The position numbers and the translations under genes were made by a program. Source: Salarias fasciatus (taxonomy: Eukaryota; Chordata; Actinopteri; Blenniiformes; Blenniidae). From it: a stretch of 64,000 nt of DNA. The DNA lies in NCBI RefSeq assembly GCF_902148845.1, contig NC_043748.1, positions 20,506,001 to 20,570,000 of the forward strand. The letters run 5' to 3'. This document shows, one piece after another, positions 12,276-25,458 of this stretch. A model generated the notes under the pieces. That model saw nothing but the letters and a program-made list of their open reading frames with translations, did no database searches and was not told where the DNA came from. Positions within the stretch are counted from its first letter, which is position 1; every line of letters starts with the position of its first letter.

Positions 12276-12903
12276 CGCATCGCTCTGGTTCCCAGAACAC
12301 CCCACCCCCACCCACACCAATCCCCTTCTCTGGCCCGGTCCTGGTGGTCCTGTGGCTTCAGGTTCCTTCAGGAACCTCCTCTGGGTTCTTCACCAGCTGT
12401 GGGAGAAGGTCCCAGATCTTCTCCTGCTACTTGCAGGCTGGATGCAGGTTTAAGGAGTTCCGGTTGTCTTCCAACCGTCTCCAGCTCCGACCTTTGACCT
12501 CTTAATGAGAACTTCATGTTCTCTTCTGGGTTCCGGTTACCCTCAAAATGGACGATCACCCCAACGAGTGTCAGCCTTTTTACTTTCACTCGAACCGCTG
12601 AGAAGCTTGAAGCTTTCAATAAAAAGACACAACAGGGCAAAAAAATCCAACTCTCACACGTTCTCATCTGAAGAACATTTAATGTCGCAGTCAGAGAACT
12701 TCAGAAACTCCAGGACATTTCAGAATTTTATAGGAAACAAAACCTGAACATGTTTTTTTCAGCAGAACATTAAAATACTGGAAACCAAAGTTCGTCCAGA
12801 AACGGTGAGCCTGAAAGCTGCAGGCGGAGGTTCTGTCGGCAGGCGGGGGTTCTGTCGGCAGGCGGGGGTTCTGTCGGCAGGCGGAGGTTCTCTTGGCGCT
12901 CGT

Positions 12904-15900
12904 TCAGCCGAAGACGTCTGTTGGCAGCTGGAAGTCTTTGAAGGTGTAGAAGGACATGTCTCCGTGGTCCACCACGGCCACCACCACCTGGACGTCTCCA
13001 CTCTGCAGTGCCAGCAGCTTCAACGCTCGCAGGTCTGGAACGGGATCGCTGAAACTGAGGGACAAGATCAGACCGGATCAGACCAGATCAAAAACCAACA
13101 TCAGCAGCTCTGCAGAACGTTTTAAACTGAGATTCTCTGCAGAACGGAGGGAGGAATGGAGGGATGGACAGACGGACGGATGGAGAGAGGGACAGATGGG
13201 GGGATGGTTGGAGGAAGGGAGAGACAAACTGAGGGACAGAGGGACAGAGACGGAGGGTGGGACCAGTCTTATAACACTGTCACCATATTAAATCTGGAAC
13301 TAATAAAACCACTGGTTGATTAGCTGGTGGATGGGCTGGTTAAGGAGTCGTCAACTAGGTGGGTGGTTGGTTGGTTGGTTGGTTGGTTAAAATACCAATT
13401 GAGTTGGGACGGGTTGGCTGGTTTCAGAGATTGGTTAATTAACAGGTGCATGGACTGGTTGGTTCTTAGATGGTTGGTTAATGGACTGATGACTGGGCTG
13501 GTGGGTTGGTTAATGGAGTGATGAGTCGGTAGGTGGGTTGGTTAATGGACTGATGACTGGGACAGTGAGTTGGTTAATGGACTGGTTAGTAGGTTGTGGG
13601 TTGGTGGAACTGGTCACGTGGTCCTAAGTGAGGAAGGAAAGTAACTTAGCGGTCGCTGGGACGTCGCAGGTTGTGTCTGGTGTCTGTGTGGAGTCTACAT
13701 GTTCTCCCTGCGCATTCAGTGGATTTAAAGGCTGAATGGAACAGCTGTCCAGTGGGGTGGGGGTGGGGGGGTGGGGGGATGGGGGTGGGGGTGGGGGGTG
13801 AGGTGTGTCGGGTGTGTCCGAATCGGGTGTCTCTTTGGCGTCACTGGGTAAACAGTCCTACCTGCACACACACACGCGGCAGTGCGGTTTCCCCGGCCGG
13901 CTCTTCTTGAAGTCGGCCACCGTGTCCGGCTGGTAAACATTGAAACTGATCCTCCATTCATCCGACGCTTTCAGCCTGGCGGACAAAGAGAGGCGTGCGG
14001 TGGAGACGGGACAGAGAGACGCCGCTTTGTCCCCGCGGGGAGTCAAAGGTTAAGCGTTCCGCAGCCTCACATCCGGTTGGGCTGCTCTGATCACTTCGTC
14101 AAAGCTTCGCTCTGCTCCTGACTTTAACTTCTTCACCTTCCTTAACTAGTTTAACCAGCTGGAGATGGTCCACCGTGACGGGACCGGCTCCAGACGGGAC
14201 GGAAGTATCCAGGCTGCAGTGTAATCCGAGCCTCCATATCTTCCGTCGATAAGGCCGTTTGCACATCAGTCAGTCATCATTCATGTTTTAATCACGCAGA
14301 ACAACCAGAGAACGGCTGATTAATTCACCAGCAGTAAAACATTTATTAGAGTCCGTCTGAAGCCGTTTCCATCATGTCTCTAGTCAGGAATCGTCATGTG
14401 AATCATCTCCCCCGCCGTATGTGGTCACTTAGAGTTTCTCAAAATGTATTCTTATATTCAGATTTTTATTTATTTAATTAATTTTTCCAACATGCTGACG
14501 TTCTTCTTCTTTCTCAGTAACATTGTAGAAAACTTGAGAATGAGCTGAATGAACCTGGATGCAGTCGGGCCAGAAGTTCACTCTGAAGGCTTTTATTGTG
14601 AAGGAGCGGGACTCTACCTGGAGGCTCCGTCCAGAAGGTGCGAGGTCTGAACCTGGCGGAGTTTCTCCAGCAGCTCCGCTGGAAGTGAGCAGAGTTTGGT
14701 TAGTCTGTGGTTCGGGAGAACCTCCGCCGTTTCCAGAGCCGACTCACCGGTGGAGACGTCTTCATCCGGGTCCACCAGCGGCGTCACTTCCCGGTTCCAC
14801 AGGTGGGCGGGGCGGGTGGGGCTGGGGGGGCGTGCCGCTCGCTCCGCTCGACGCCGCGCCAGCAGCTCGTGGTACTCCGCCCAGTTTCTGCACTGCTGCA
14901 CCTGAAAGACACCACATGATCCAAGACCTGATCCATCTCATGGCCCAGGACTTGATCCACCACATGAACAAAGACCTGATCCACAACCTGATCCATCCAT
15001 CCATCCCATCCATCTCCAAACACTGATCCAGGACCGGGTTGCGGGGGCAGCAGCCTAAGCAGGGATGCCCAGACTTCTCGTCCCCAGACTCTTCCTCCAG
15101 CTCTTCCAGGAGGATCCCAAGGCGTTCCCAGGCCAGCCGAGAGACATGGTCTCTCCAGCTTGTTCTGGATCTTTCCCGGGGTCTCCTCCTGGTGGGACAT
15201 GCCCGGAACTCCTCCCCAGGGAGGAGTCCAGGAGGCATCCTAACCAGATGCCTGAGCCTCCTCAGCTGGCTCCTCTGGATGCGGAGGAGTAGCGGCTCTA
15301 TTCCGAGCTCCTAACTGGTGACTGAGCTCCTCACCCTGTCTCTAAGGGAGCCCAGCCACCCTACGGAGGAAACTCATTTCAGCTGCTTGTATCAGGGATC
15401 TTGTCGTTTCGGTTATGACTCAAAACTCATGACCATAGGTGAGGTGGGAATGTAGATTGACCGGTAAATCGAGAACCCCGACCGCCACGCGATGTTGCAG
15501 AGACGTGTCAACCAAGACAGTCCCTGCACATCCAGAGACTTAAGGTACTCAGGGAGAATCTCATCCACCCCTGGTGCCTTTCCACCGAGGAGCTTACCGA
15601 CCACCTCGGTGGCTTGGGTGGTGGGTGAGTCCACCTCTGAGACCTCAGTCCACCTCTGAGACCTCAGCCTCTGCTTCCTCCACAGAAGATGAGGCGACGG
15701 AATTGAGGAGGTCCTCGAAGTATGCCTTCCACCATCCTATGATATCCCCAGTTGAGGTCATCAGCTCCCCTCCTCCAATATAAACAGTGTTAGTGGAGAC
15801 CTGCTTTCCCCTCCTGAGGCGCCGGAGGGTTTGCCAATATTTCTTCGGGGCCGACCGATAGTCCTCCTTCATGGCCTCCCCAAACTCCTCCCAGACCCGA

Positions 15901-18900
15901 GTTTTAGCCTCCACAACCACTCGGGCTGCAGTTCTCTTGGCCTGCCGGTACCTGTCAGCTGCTTCTGGAGTCCCATGAGCCAACAAGGCTCGATAGGACT
16001 CCTTCTTCAGCTTGACGGCAGCCCTTACTTCCGGTGTCCACCACCGGGTTCGGGGGTTGCCGCCACGACAGGCACCGGAGACCTTACGACCACAGCTCCG
16101 GGCAGCTGCTTCGACAGTGGAGGTGGAGAACATGGTCCACTGGGACTCAATGTCCCCAGCCTCCCTCGGGATGTGACAAAAGCTCTTCCAGAGGTGGGAG
16201 TTGAAAACCCTGCTGACAGAGGGTTCCACCAGACATTCTCAACAGACCCTCACAACGCGTTTGGGTCTGCCAAGTCTGTCCGGTTTCCTCCTCTGCCAAC
16301 AAATCCAACTCACCACCAGGTGGTGATCGGTCCACAGCTCTGCTCCTCTCTTCACCTGAGTGTCCAAGACACGAGGTCAGAGGTCAGATGATACGACAAT
16401 AAAGTGGATCATTGACCTCCCTGTGGGAAAAGGACCAGCCACCAGGTGCTTGATCGCAAACCCCAACCCCTGCCTGTCTCCACAGTGGGTCCCGGATGTG
16501 CCATACCAGGCAACGTCACGGACCTAGATTTTAACCTCTTCATTGGGGCTTTTTAACCTGCCCTTAGTCTGGCCCATCACCTGTTTGCCATAGGAGACCA
16601 TACCTTCGGCATAAAGCCCCGGACCACAGAGCTCCTGGGATCACGTGGGCGCTCAAACTCCCCCACCACTTTAAGGTGGCAGGTGAGGGGGGAGCCACCT
16701 GATCCAGGATCTGATAATTTAATCCAGATTAAAAATGGATTGAGGTTATATATGATAACAATTATGATAATAACTGTTAAATTCAATAAAACCTGATTCG
16801 AACACCAACGGTGTGAAGGTTTCATGGTGAACCACCTCCACCAGCCTCCATCAGTCTGTGTGCTGAAGCTACGTCACCTCCATCAGCCTCAGCCCACAGC
16901 GCAGGGCGCAGCGCCTCCACCCTGCAGACTGAGGGAAGCGGCTGTTCATGAGACTTCATTCCTCTTTACCTCTGAATTAAAGTCAGTTGGTTTTTAAAAG
17001 GAGCTGGAACGTACTTCCTCAATAACAAGGCGGTTTGTTCTCATTTTAAAGCTCAGTTAAATATTCCCTCCACCATGAAAACTTTTCATTTAAAACTTTC
17101 TGTCCCACTTTAACTTTGTTCTGCTCGTTCTCCTGGTTCCCAGAGACACAAATATTCCAAGATGGCCGCCAGAGCGAGGGTTGGACTCAAACGGAGACAA
17201 TTTATTTAATGGAGCCTTAAGGGTTAAAGTCGGACCTGGTTCGGAGTTATGTCCTGTCCCTTGGAAGACGGATCTCGTTCCCGTTCTCCATGCGAGGGTT
17301 CCGTCACTCACCTCTGGGTCCGTGCTGACGTCGGGGCGCCGGCGGCGCTCATCGTCCCGCTGCCTCTGCTCCCCGGAGGACATCTTCACCTGCCGCAGGT
17401 TGACCCTGTGCCTCCAGGGGGCGACGTCACACGGCGGCACGGCCAGGCAGTCGGGCAGCAGGGCGGGGTCCGGGGGGGCCAGGCAGCCGTGGGGGGCGGG
17501 GCTCCCGGGGGAGGCGGGGCTCCCGATGTAGCCCAGGTCGGGGAAGTGGATGGAGCTGAAGTCCCAGCGGGGGGCGGCGGCAGGGGGGTGCCTGACTCCA
17601 GCCCCCTCCGCCGGACTCTGGCCCCCCTCCCCCGCTCCTGGGACACAGGCTGCCTCCATCTGCTGGCAGGTGGAGGCAGCTCCATCAGCTTCAGCCTGGC
17701 TGCACAGAGAGACATGAACACACGTTATCATGACAGTGGAAATGAGGCTTCAGGTTCACTTGGGGGGTCGGGGGTCGGGGGTCAGGAGGAACACCACACT
17801 CTGAGATCAGACCAAACGCCTGGAAGACAAGCTGCAGTTCTACCAGCTGCTGTTTGGGGGCGCCGTCACCTGAAAGCAACACTGAGCTGAGAAGAAGTAG
17901 AACCCGGCTCACTGATTGGTCCAAAGAGACTGCCGAAGCCCTGCCCCTTTAGCCAGCTGGCGGCTAGCCACGAACAAACTTGATATCTGGTCTTCTGGCC
18001 TTCTGCCAATGAACTCCTGCTCTTCTGCCAATGAACTCCTGCTCTTCATCACCACTCCACCCCTGACCTCTGACCTCTGACCTCCAGACCGTCCAACTCC
18101 TTTCTTCTGACTCTGTTTCGTTTGTTTTACTACCCAAAATGCATTGCTCTCCACGCCACATTCTCTCACTACAGATGCTGGAAAGTGAAACGAGAAACAG
18201 CAACGGGGAGACCGTATTTTTTTCAGCCACGGATCTTCACACTGTGCTGGAGTGATGTACTCCATCACTAAAGGTACTTAGATGGACATCGGGTTCTGGT
18301 TGCATTTGAATTTAATGATGTGAACTATATTCTATTAGCGGTGTGTGGGTACAATAAGCGAGAACAAAGCAAGACATTTTATAGTAACATTTCAAAGAAA
18401 ACAGATGAGTGGAAAAACTCCTGCAGGACTGACAATGCTGTTATTGGAGGAGACTTTAATTTATGGCTAGACAGAAATCCTGCAAAATGTAAATGCCACA
18501 ACTATGAATTATATAAATTATAACTGAATTATCTATGAAATATAATGGAGTTGATTTCTGGTGACTGACCAATCCAGCTGTTAGACAATATACTTCAAAG
18601 CATCCAATAGTTTGAGTTCTAGAATAGATTACTGGATGGTTTCAGTCAGATTTCAGAGGGAAATCTCTGCATCACCTTTAACGGATCATTTTGCTATTTC
18701 TTTGAAGTTAACTCTGTCAAGGCAAGACAATTTTCGTCATCCAATATGGAAATTTAATGACAATCTTTTGGAAAAAGTGGAATTTTGTAAAAAAAAAGAA
18801 AAAGTCAATTAGTCTTAAATGTGACAGCTATGGAATTACCAAAGTTAGGAAATGGAAATGGTTTAAATTTTATTGTGAATCACATAGCAGTAAAGATTAG

Positions 18901-21779
18901 TAAACGAATATGAAACACCAAAAAGCACAAATAGTCTGAGGTTGTAAAAGGCATAAATGTTTTGAACTGCAAATCTGACTAATCAGAGGATGAATCCGTC
19001 CAAACTAAATAACCTCCAATCGGAACTTAATGTCATGTATCTGGATAAAGCAAAAGGAGCATTTATCCGTTCAAGAGCGCGCTGGATGGAAGAAGGGAAA
19101 AAAAAACTCTTAATTTTTCTTTAATCTGGAAAAACAGCGGCAAATGAAAAAGAGAATTCAAAAAATCCAAACCAGCTCTGGCATTATTAAGGATCAAGAA
19201 ACAGTAGATAAAGAGATTCATACCTTCTACCAGAAACTGTACACTTCATGCTTTTCACCAGAGAGTTGTTCTTTCCTCATGGAAAAACTCAATTATTTTC
19301 AAAACGATTTCAATGAAAACCTTCACAAAAACATGGAAGAAGAATTACGAATTCAAGAACTTGATAAAGCAATAAACAATATGCCACTGGGGAAATCACC
19401 AGGAGTAGATGGTTTTACTGATGAATTTTAGACATTTTTTTTCTGTTAAATTTTTAAGATTTTTTTATTTTGATATTTATAGTGCCATCTCACTCAAACT
19501 GGAATGTCAGCCTGTTTCAAAGTTTCACGTGGAATCCGCCAAGGGTGCCCCATATCCCCCAAACGGTTTATTTTAACAACACAGATACTTACATTCGTTA
19601 TTAAAAATGATGCGATACTTACAGGAATTACCATGTTGGACAAAAAATTTAAGATCAGTCAGTTTGCTGATGACACGGTCGTTTTGTTGAAAGGTCATGG
19701 TCTATGGTCAGCAGAGCTCTGGATGATATTCACATTTTTTTTCTAAAGCATCTGGACTTTCTCTTAATAATTAATAAGTGTGAACTGCTTCCCATCCATT
19801 CATGCACAGATAAAGACATTTCTTCAATTAAAGTTCAAATCAGGGTCAAGTATTTGGGAATGATGGTGTGTAAAAAGTTGATAAGAAGAGAAGATAACAA
19901 TATTGTTAAACGAGCAGGAGAAATGAAGGAATCACTGAGTCGCTGGCTGTGCAGAGATCTGACTATCTTTGGGAGAGTACTTTCATCAAAAACAGACAGT
20001 CTTTTTAAACTGATCTACCCATGTCATCCACTCTGTACTCAAACAGTAATATTAAAAAAGCAAACTCCATTATCTTTAATTTCATCTGGAGGAATAAAAA
20101 AATTATATATATATAAAAAAAAATCCCAATTTGGGGTAATACTATAAAAACGGCGGCATAAAAGCTCTAGATTTTGAGTCACTGGTTGGAACGTTAAAGA
20201 TTAATGGTTACAATTGTATTTTCCACATCCTGACTCCATGTGCTATCATATCCCAAGATCTCTCTGGAAAAGAATTGGAGAGCTTGAATTTCTCTTGAAA
20301 TGTCATTTTGATGAGAACAAGATTCTGATCAAGTTGTCTAATTTCTACAAACAAATGTTGCTTTTCTGGAAAATGATACTTTCCCACATTTTCTCACCGC
20401 ATAGCTCAACTCTCTGGAATCACAGAGTAGTAATAACGAATAGAAAATCTATTTTTAAAGAAAAATGGCAGGAGAGGGGTCTATGCTTTTTGACCGATTT
20501 GTTGGATGAGAGAGGACATTTTGTGGATTTTCAAACTTTCACTAATAAGTTAAACTTGAATTGTTCCAGGTCAGAATTTACTCAAGCATGTAAAGCAATC
20601 CCACCCCCATTAATACACCTGATTCAAAACGCCGTGCAGTATTCTAATGTGGGTCCTCCACTGCCTGAGCTGTCTGTCCAGGGATGGAAACTAAAATCAA
20701 CTGAATTTAGCAACAGGTTAATGAAAGAGAGACTTAAATCAATCATTTTTTGTAATTATGAAAGACAGATCCACCCACAATGTTCTGACATAAGCTCTTT
20801 CTAAACTGGAATAAGCTTAAACGTTCTTCATGAAGCGGTTAATTCCCCCAAAGGTGAAGGAAACACGTTTTAAAATAGATTTGGTTTCGACAGTACTGCC
20901 TGTGCTTTCCGTGTCGAATGAAATGAATCTTTAGAACATTTATTATTTTCTGTCCTCTTTCAAAAACATTTTGGGATGATGTGAGCGACTGGATTTCCCT
21001 GATAGTTTATATTACAAACCATATCCAGACAGCTTTATCTCCAGTTATAACATCAATATAATTCTTCTGTTGGGAAAATATCATTTACATTGTAATAAAT
21101 GGAAGAACAAAAAAACCTCCTTTAATTATTTCAAAAATTATTCTGATCTTTATTTCTTGTCTCTAAAAAGGATGTCGGGCGCCGTTTCCAAAAAAATATG
21201 CCGAGATACAGTATGTCTGGTTCTTTTAATTTGAATTTTAACATACTAGACCCAGACCAAGAGACATTTAATGGACGTTGACTTGTGTTGATTTGTTTGC
21301 GCCATGCCCCCCGCCCCCCCCCCCCCCCCCCCAACACCCCCCACTTGTGTTCTGTTCTTGACTGTGTGAGCGACGGCCTCCACGAGAGTTTCTATATGTT
21401 CTTTCTTTTAATAAAAAAAAAAAAAAAAAAAAGAAACAAAAGGAAAGTGAACCGAGAACCACAGTTCCAGGGGGAACAGAGGTCAAAGGTCACTGGTTGG
21501 ATCCAGGTCAGAGTTCAGCGCAGCTTTAATACACAAACAGATGAAGACGACTGTGACAGGAAGTCCAGTCCCTGAAGGGGAGTCTGCTGTGGAGGGTCTG
21601 AGGAGCTCACCTGCATGACGGAGCTGTGGAGGAGGAGGAGGAGCTGGTGGGGGTGGAGGTGGAGGTGGGGGTGGGGCTCGGGCTGGTGCTGCGTTTCCGC
21701 TTGACTCCTGCTTTGTCACGCGACCGATGAAGGTTGAGCTGCCTCTCATAGGACGACAACTCAGAGCTGAAGGACAGAA

Positions 21780-21855
<76 letters not shown>

Positions 21856-24248
21856 AGGTAAGAGCTCCCTGAACTGCAGGTCCATCTGTCCGTCTGACAG
21901 GTGAGGTTTACCTGGGATCGAACCGGTGCACCACGTAGCCGAGCCTCCTCAGATGGCCGAACACCTTGGTGATGGAGGAGGAGTTAGACCGGGCTCTCCG
22001 GGCGCCGTGGCCACAGGGAACCCGGCCGGCGGCGGCCATACCTGATACTGCTGCAGGCTGACGGAGGAGGCGGAGCCGCCGGACAGGAAGCGCTCGTAGC
22101 CGTCCTGGATGGACAGCGGCAGGTCCTGATAGAACACCTGGACGTTCCCCTGGTCGACACACACCGGCCGTCAGCACGGACCCGGGGAACCCGGAGGTCA
22201 AGAGGTCAGGAGGGAGAAGCCGAAGCCGACGCACTCACACACTCCATCAGGTACAGCGCCTCCTCTGGGTGGAGGCACTGCCGGCCCCGGGAGGAGAACC
22301 CCATCGTCTGCCAGAACTTCCCCTGGGAGGAGGGACAGACCGGGGTCAGGAGGGCGGGGGTGGGGGCGGGGACAGGGCGGGGACAGGACAGGGACGGGGT
22401 GGGGACAGGGCGGGGACAGACTCACAGCTGGAGACTGAAGCTCCACCAGATGTTCTTCGGGGATCCAGCAGCCCTTCACCAGGTTCCCCCTGCAGACAAA
22501 CACACAGCTCCGTCGGTTCTCAGTCGGTTCTCCGTCTCCGACCCTTCAGAACGCGGCGGCGGCGGCGGCAGAGACGCACTCACAGCCGCTCCACCCTCTC
22601 CTCCGTCAGCAGGCTCCAGTGCTCGCTCAGACTGCGGTCCAGGCGCCGCCGCTGCTCCGCCGAGCCGTCCGGGAAAAAGTCCTTCTGTCCCCGGACCGGG
22701 ATCCGGCGGCTCCGCGAGCGGGCGGAGAACAGCTGGGCGGGGCTGCGGGTGGAGGGGGGACGGGAGGACAGTGTCAGGTGGAGGGGGGATGGGAGGACAG
22801 CGTCAGGTGGAGGGGGGACGGGAGGACTAGGTCTAGGACCCCTGGACTCCAGAACCTCCTGCAGCGTTCCGTTAGTCTGTTCTAAGACCTGTTCTCAGGT
22901 CGTCAGACCATCTGGTGAAGCAACAGAACCATTCGGAAACCTTCACATGTTCTCCTCTGACCTTTGACCCCAGAGCTGTTCAACTCCTCCTCCAATCCCC
23001 CTGAACATGAAGATATGTAATTATGAAAGACAGATTCATCCACACCTCTGAGCTGGAAACTCGTTCAAAACTGGAAAAAGCTCAGAAGTTCTTCATGAAG
23101 CAGCCAATCCCTCCGAAGGTGAAGGAGACACATTTTAAAATTATTCGTAAGATTTACACGGATGGAGAATTCCTAAAAAAATAGATTTGGCTTTGAAGTT
23201 CATCCTTGTGCTTTCTGAGATGAATCAAATGAATCTTTAGAACATTTATTATTTTCTGTCCTCTCGCAAAAACATTTAGGGACGACGTTAGAGTCTGGAT
23301 TTCTCTCAAGATCATGACATTAAGAGTCTGGACCTCTCTGATATTCTACATTACAAACCGTATCCAGACACAGTTTTATCCACTGGTATCAATATAATTC
23401 TTATGTTGGGAAAATAAAATTTACATTGTAAGAAATGGAAGAACAAAACCCTCCTTTAATTATTTCAAAAATCAGTTTGACCTTTATTTTCCGTCTCTAA
23501 AAAGGAAGTCGGGCGCTGTTTCCAAAAAAATATGCCGAGATTTGTCTATTTTTTTTTTAATTACTTTATTTTTTACTTTATAAAAGTGTTTACTTCTTCC
23601 TACTCCTTTTTTCGAACGATGCTGATATGTTGTTTTTTTTTGTTTTGTTTGTTTTTGTTTGGTTTTTTTTTTCTTTTTTCTTTGATTTGCATTAACTTTC
23701 CTTTTTATCTTTTTTCTTTTTATACATGTTCGAAAAATAAATAAATTCATTCATTCATTCATTTGAATTTTAACATATGAGACCCAGACCAGTGCACATT
23801 TAATTTGATTTAATTGATTAGGTTTTTCTTTCATTTGATTGTTTGCACCCTGCCTTTGGAATTCTGGCACGCCAGACTGTCTCTCCATGCTCAGGGATAC
23901 ATGTGTGTGTAACACATGAATAAAGTCAGTCTGGCATGCCAGGCTAGAATTCTTATATTTCTGCTTGTGTTGTTTGTTTTCTTGATTGTTTGAGCGATTG
24001 CCTCCACGACAGTTTGTATATGTAAATTCGTATCATTAAAAAAAGTGAAGAAAAAAAAATTCCCAGACATGTCATTAGTAAAGTGTCAGAAAGTTGTGAA
24101 AGACAAAAAAAACGGTGTTTTGGTCTGACGTTCACTCGCTCACATTTGAGAATCTCATCAGCGTCAAAGGATTATACTTTAATATTTGCTTTTTCAGCAA
24201 GCTGGAGAAGGGCATTTAGAATAGAAACGCTGGTAGCCAACTATTAAC

Positions 24249-24296
<48 letters not shown>

Positions 24297-24498
24297 CCCC
24301 CAGATGCACCCTGAAAGCATCATGTACATGATTGTAATTCCTGCTTTTTTAATCCGCTGCTGCAGGTAAAATGAAAACACACTGATTCGATTCGACTTCC
24401 GGCTGATAAACGATGTCTAAATGACACTTAAAGCGAGTCCCAGACCTCAGCTCCTCGTTGTACAGCTCTCCTCCCTCCGCACGCTGACCCGCCGCCAT
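12904..24498 (-). CDS. tsen54: tRNA-splicing endonuclease subunit Sen54 (complete, twelve exons)
   Basis: TSEN54 is a structural, non-catalytic subunit of the nuclear tRNA-splicing endonuclease. Exons: 24446-24498, 22584-22742, 22426-22489, 22239-22322, 22042-22149, 21912-21964, 21611-21766, 17312-17699, 14748-14901, 14618-14678, 13862-13975, 12904-13054. They sum to 1,545 nt (514 residues plus stop) with consistent phases. Landmarks in order: ELYNEEL start exon, [90 protein letters not shown], a Ser/Thr/Pro linker, [38 protein letters not shown], and C-terminal [20 protein letters not shown]. These match vertebrate TSEN54 closely. Exon 1 fits by phase (CTG AG + C giving LS, as in human VLSARELF). 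Introns 1, 7 and 8 carry LINE pieces; intron 5 is only about 77 bp. Confidence 0.96.
13320..13610. repeat. GGTTGGTTAATGGACTGATGA minisatellite in tsen54 intron 11
   Basis: Degenerate tandem units built on TTGGTTAATGGACTGATG. To its left lies a short GGACAGACGGACGG-type run (13160-13260). To its right a run of G blocks (13751-13801) sits about 60 bp from the donor end of exon 11. Confidence 0.75.
14920..16700 (-). mobile_element. RTE/Rex3-like LINE with its reverse-transcriptase core deleted (tsen54 intron 8)
   Basis: Minus-strand reading frames match a common fish [24 protein letters not shown] and [20 protein letters not shown] (15645-16229), then [20 protein letters not shown] (about 15.5-15.6 kb), then [12 protein letters not shown] (15.43-15.47 kb), then the C-terminal [18 protein letters not shown] (about 15.1 kb). 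Between WRSG and SIYRSIY the whole palm region, including the catalytic Asp pair, is gone, so roughly 250-300 residues are missing. The 3' end runs into TGATCCA/ATCC repeats, a typical tail for this group. Dead copy. The family assignment is from memory. Confidence 0.8.
18280..21433 (+). mobile_element. L1/Tx1-type LINE, degenerate, in tsen54 intron 7
   Basis: Plus-strand remains in order: endonuclease pieces with [13 protein letters not shown] (18.44 kb) and SRIDYW...[10 protein letters not shown] (18.6-18.7 kb), linker and RT start with [13 protein letters not shown] (19.4 kb), RT with [11 protein letters not shown] and FADDTVVLL (19.5-19.7 kb), then C-terminal pieces to 20.8 kb. Only about 30 codons separate DGFTDEF from RQGCP, where about 150 are usual, so part of the RT is deleted. 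Several stops and frame changes are present. It ends in AATAAA followed by a poly(A) run at 21412-21432, with a C-rich tract at 21315-21332. Opposite orientation to tsen54. Confidence 0.85.
21781..21853. repeat. (CA)n microsatellite in tsen54 intron 6
   Basis: About 36 CA units, just upstream of tsen54 exon 7 on the coding strand. It lies in the 145-bp intron between exons 6 and 7 and takes up half of it. Confidence 0.95.
23547..23763. mobile_element. Short T/A-rich retroposon-like insertion in the L1 3' end
   Basis: Compared with the sister L1 copy at 21.2 kb, about 217 bp of extra sequence separates the ATGCCGAGAT text from TTTGAATTTTAACAT. It starts with a T run and ends in AATAAATAAATTCATTCATT. 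Possibly a short SINE or LINE tail; family not recognised. Confidence 0.5.
23859..23952. repeat. Short inverted repeat (hairpin) insertion
   Basis: GAATTCTGGCACGCCAGACTG at the left and the near-perfect inverse of GAATTCTAGCCTGGCATGCC at the right enclose a 45-50 bp spacer. The segment is absent from the sister L1 copy at 21.3 kb. Confidence 0.65.
24250..24295. repeat. (CA)n microsatellite in tsen54 intron 1
   Basis: About 22 CA units. Confidence 0.9.
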
Positions 24499-24560
24499 GT
24501 TTGTTTGTGTGTCTTCCCGTTTCTCCTCCGGGTCCTACCGTCCGTCGAACATTAGCTCTG
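24446..24560 (-). promoter_or_regulatory. tsen54 first exon and CpG-rich promoter edge
   Basis: The start codon lies at 24496-24498 in the context AAACATGGCGGCG. The surrounding 100 bp are GC-rich with several CpGs, and no TATA box is visible. The exon 1 donor (CTGAG|GTCTGG) is weak but keeps the phase. Confidence 0.5.
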
Positions 24561-25450
24561 TCTTTTCCTCAAGAGTGGGGTTAAGGTTCGCTACAAATTC
24601 TAATATTGTATTTAAAAAAGCAAAAATAATAGAATTAAACCACAAATTATTTAAATACAAAAGGATTCAAATGAAGAGGACGTGTTTTAAACTGGAGATC
24701 CTGAAGCAGCCGGCAGAGGGCGCTTCATTCAATTAACTTTATTAGTACCACAAACAGCTGACAACACTGCTTGTTCAACCTAAAGTTTACAGAAGACAGA
24801 AATGTTGTTTTTGTCTCATTCCTCATTGTTTCTGCAAATCAAACCATTATTATACTTTCTACTGGACTTTTATTTGTTTATTTATTCATTTTGGTGGTTT
24901 TAGAGACGATCCAGTCTGAGAACCCAAAGGTTGATCTATTAGGAGCACTGAGGTTCTGAAAGCTGAGAACCACAGGAACCACCACCTCATCATTCTCACA
25001 AGCGAGCCTGACCGGACCTCAGTGAAACTCATTCCTCAGTCCAGATGCTTTTTTTTCCTCTGTCTTTTATTTGGAAATCTGCATCAAAAGAGTTCACCAA
25101 CAGTAAACAGAAAAACATGTAGAAAGAAACGGTGAAATGAAAAGTGAAGTGCAAACAGTGCGGCTTCCTGAGCATTCTGAACTGCAGGCAGAGCAGTGTT
25201 TCTAGTTCTGGTTGGTCTACATAGTTCTGGAGAAGGGTCTCACTTCAAGCAGAACTCAGGTCCGTCGCCTCGATCAGCCTGGATCCAGGGTCAAACTGAG
25301 TGGAAGTAAATATGGAGCATTTTTTCACTTCCAGTGTAGGATTAAACAGCACTTTGTCACTCAAATAAAATCAGTGATAAATCATCCAATCTGCATTCTG
25401 TTTATTTATTTTTGCAACACTTTATGTTCAAGAACACACCTTCAATACTG
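24560..25450. other. Intergenic, no recognised feature
   Basis: AT-rich sequence upstream of tsen54. Short open frames here have no recognisable domain or homolog; I see nothing I can name. Confidence 0.5.
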
Positions 25451-25458
25451 ATATAGAG

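Larger units (their letters stand above)
23015..24045 (+). mobile_element. 5'-truncated 3' end of the same L1 family, tsen54 intron 1
   Basis: Homologous to 20.75-21.43 kb of the other copy: both read TAATTATGAAAGACAGAT, then TTCTTCATGAAGC, AACATTTATTATTTTCTGTC and CCAAAAAAATATGCCGAGAT. It ends in TTTGTATATGTAAATTC followed by an A-rich tail near 24,040-24,060. Two later insertions interrupt it, at about 23,547-23,763 and 23,859-23,952. Confidence 0.8.

Noticed and set aside
22269-22967. 232-residue plus-strand open frame
   Set aside because: Opposite-strand shadow of tsen54 exons 2 to 4.
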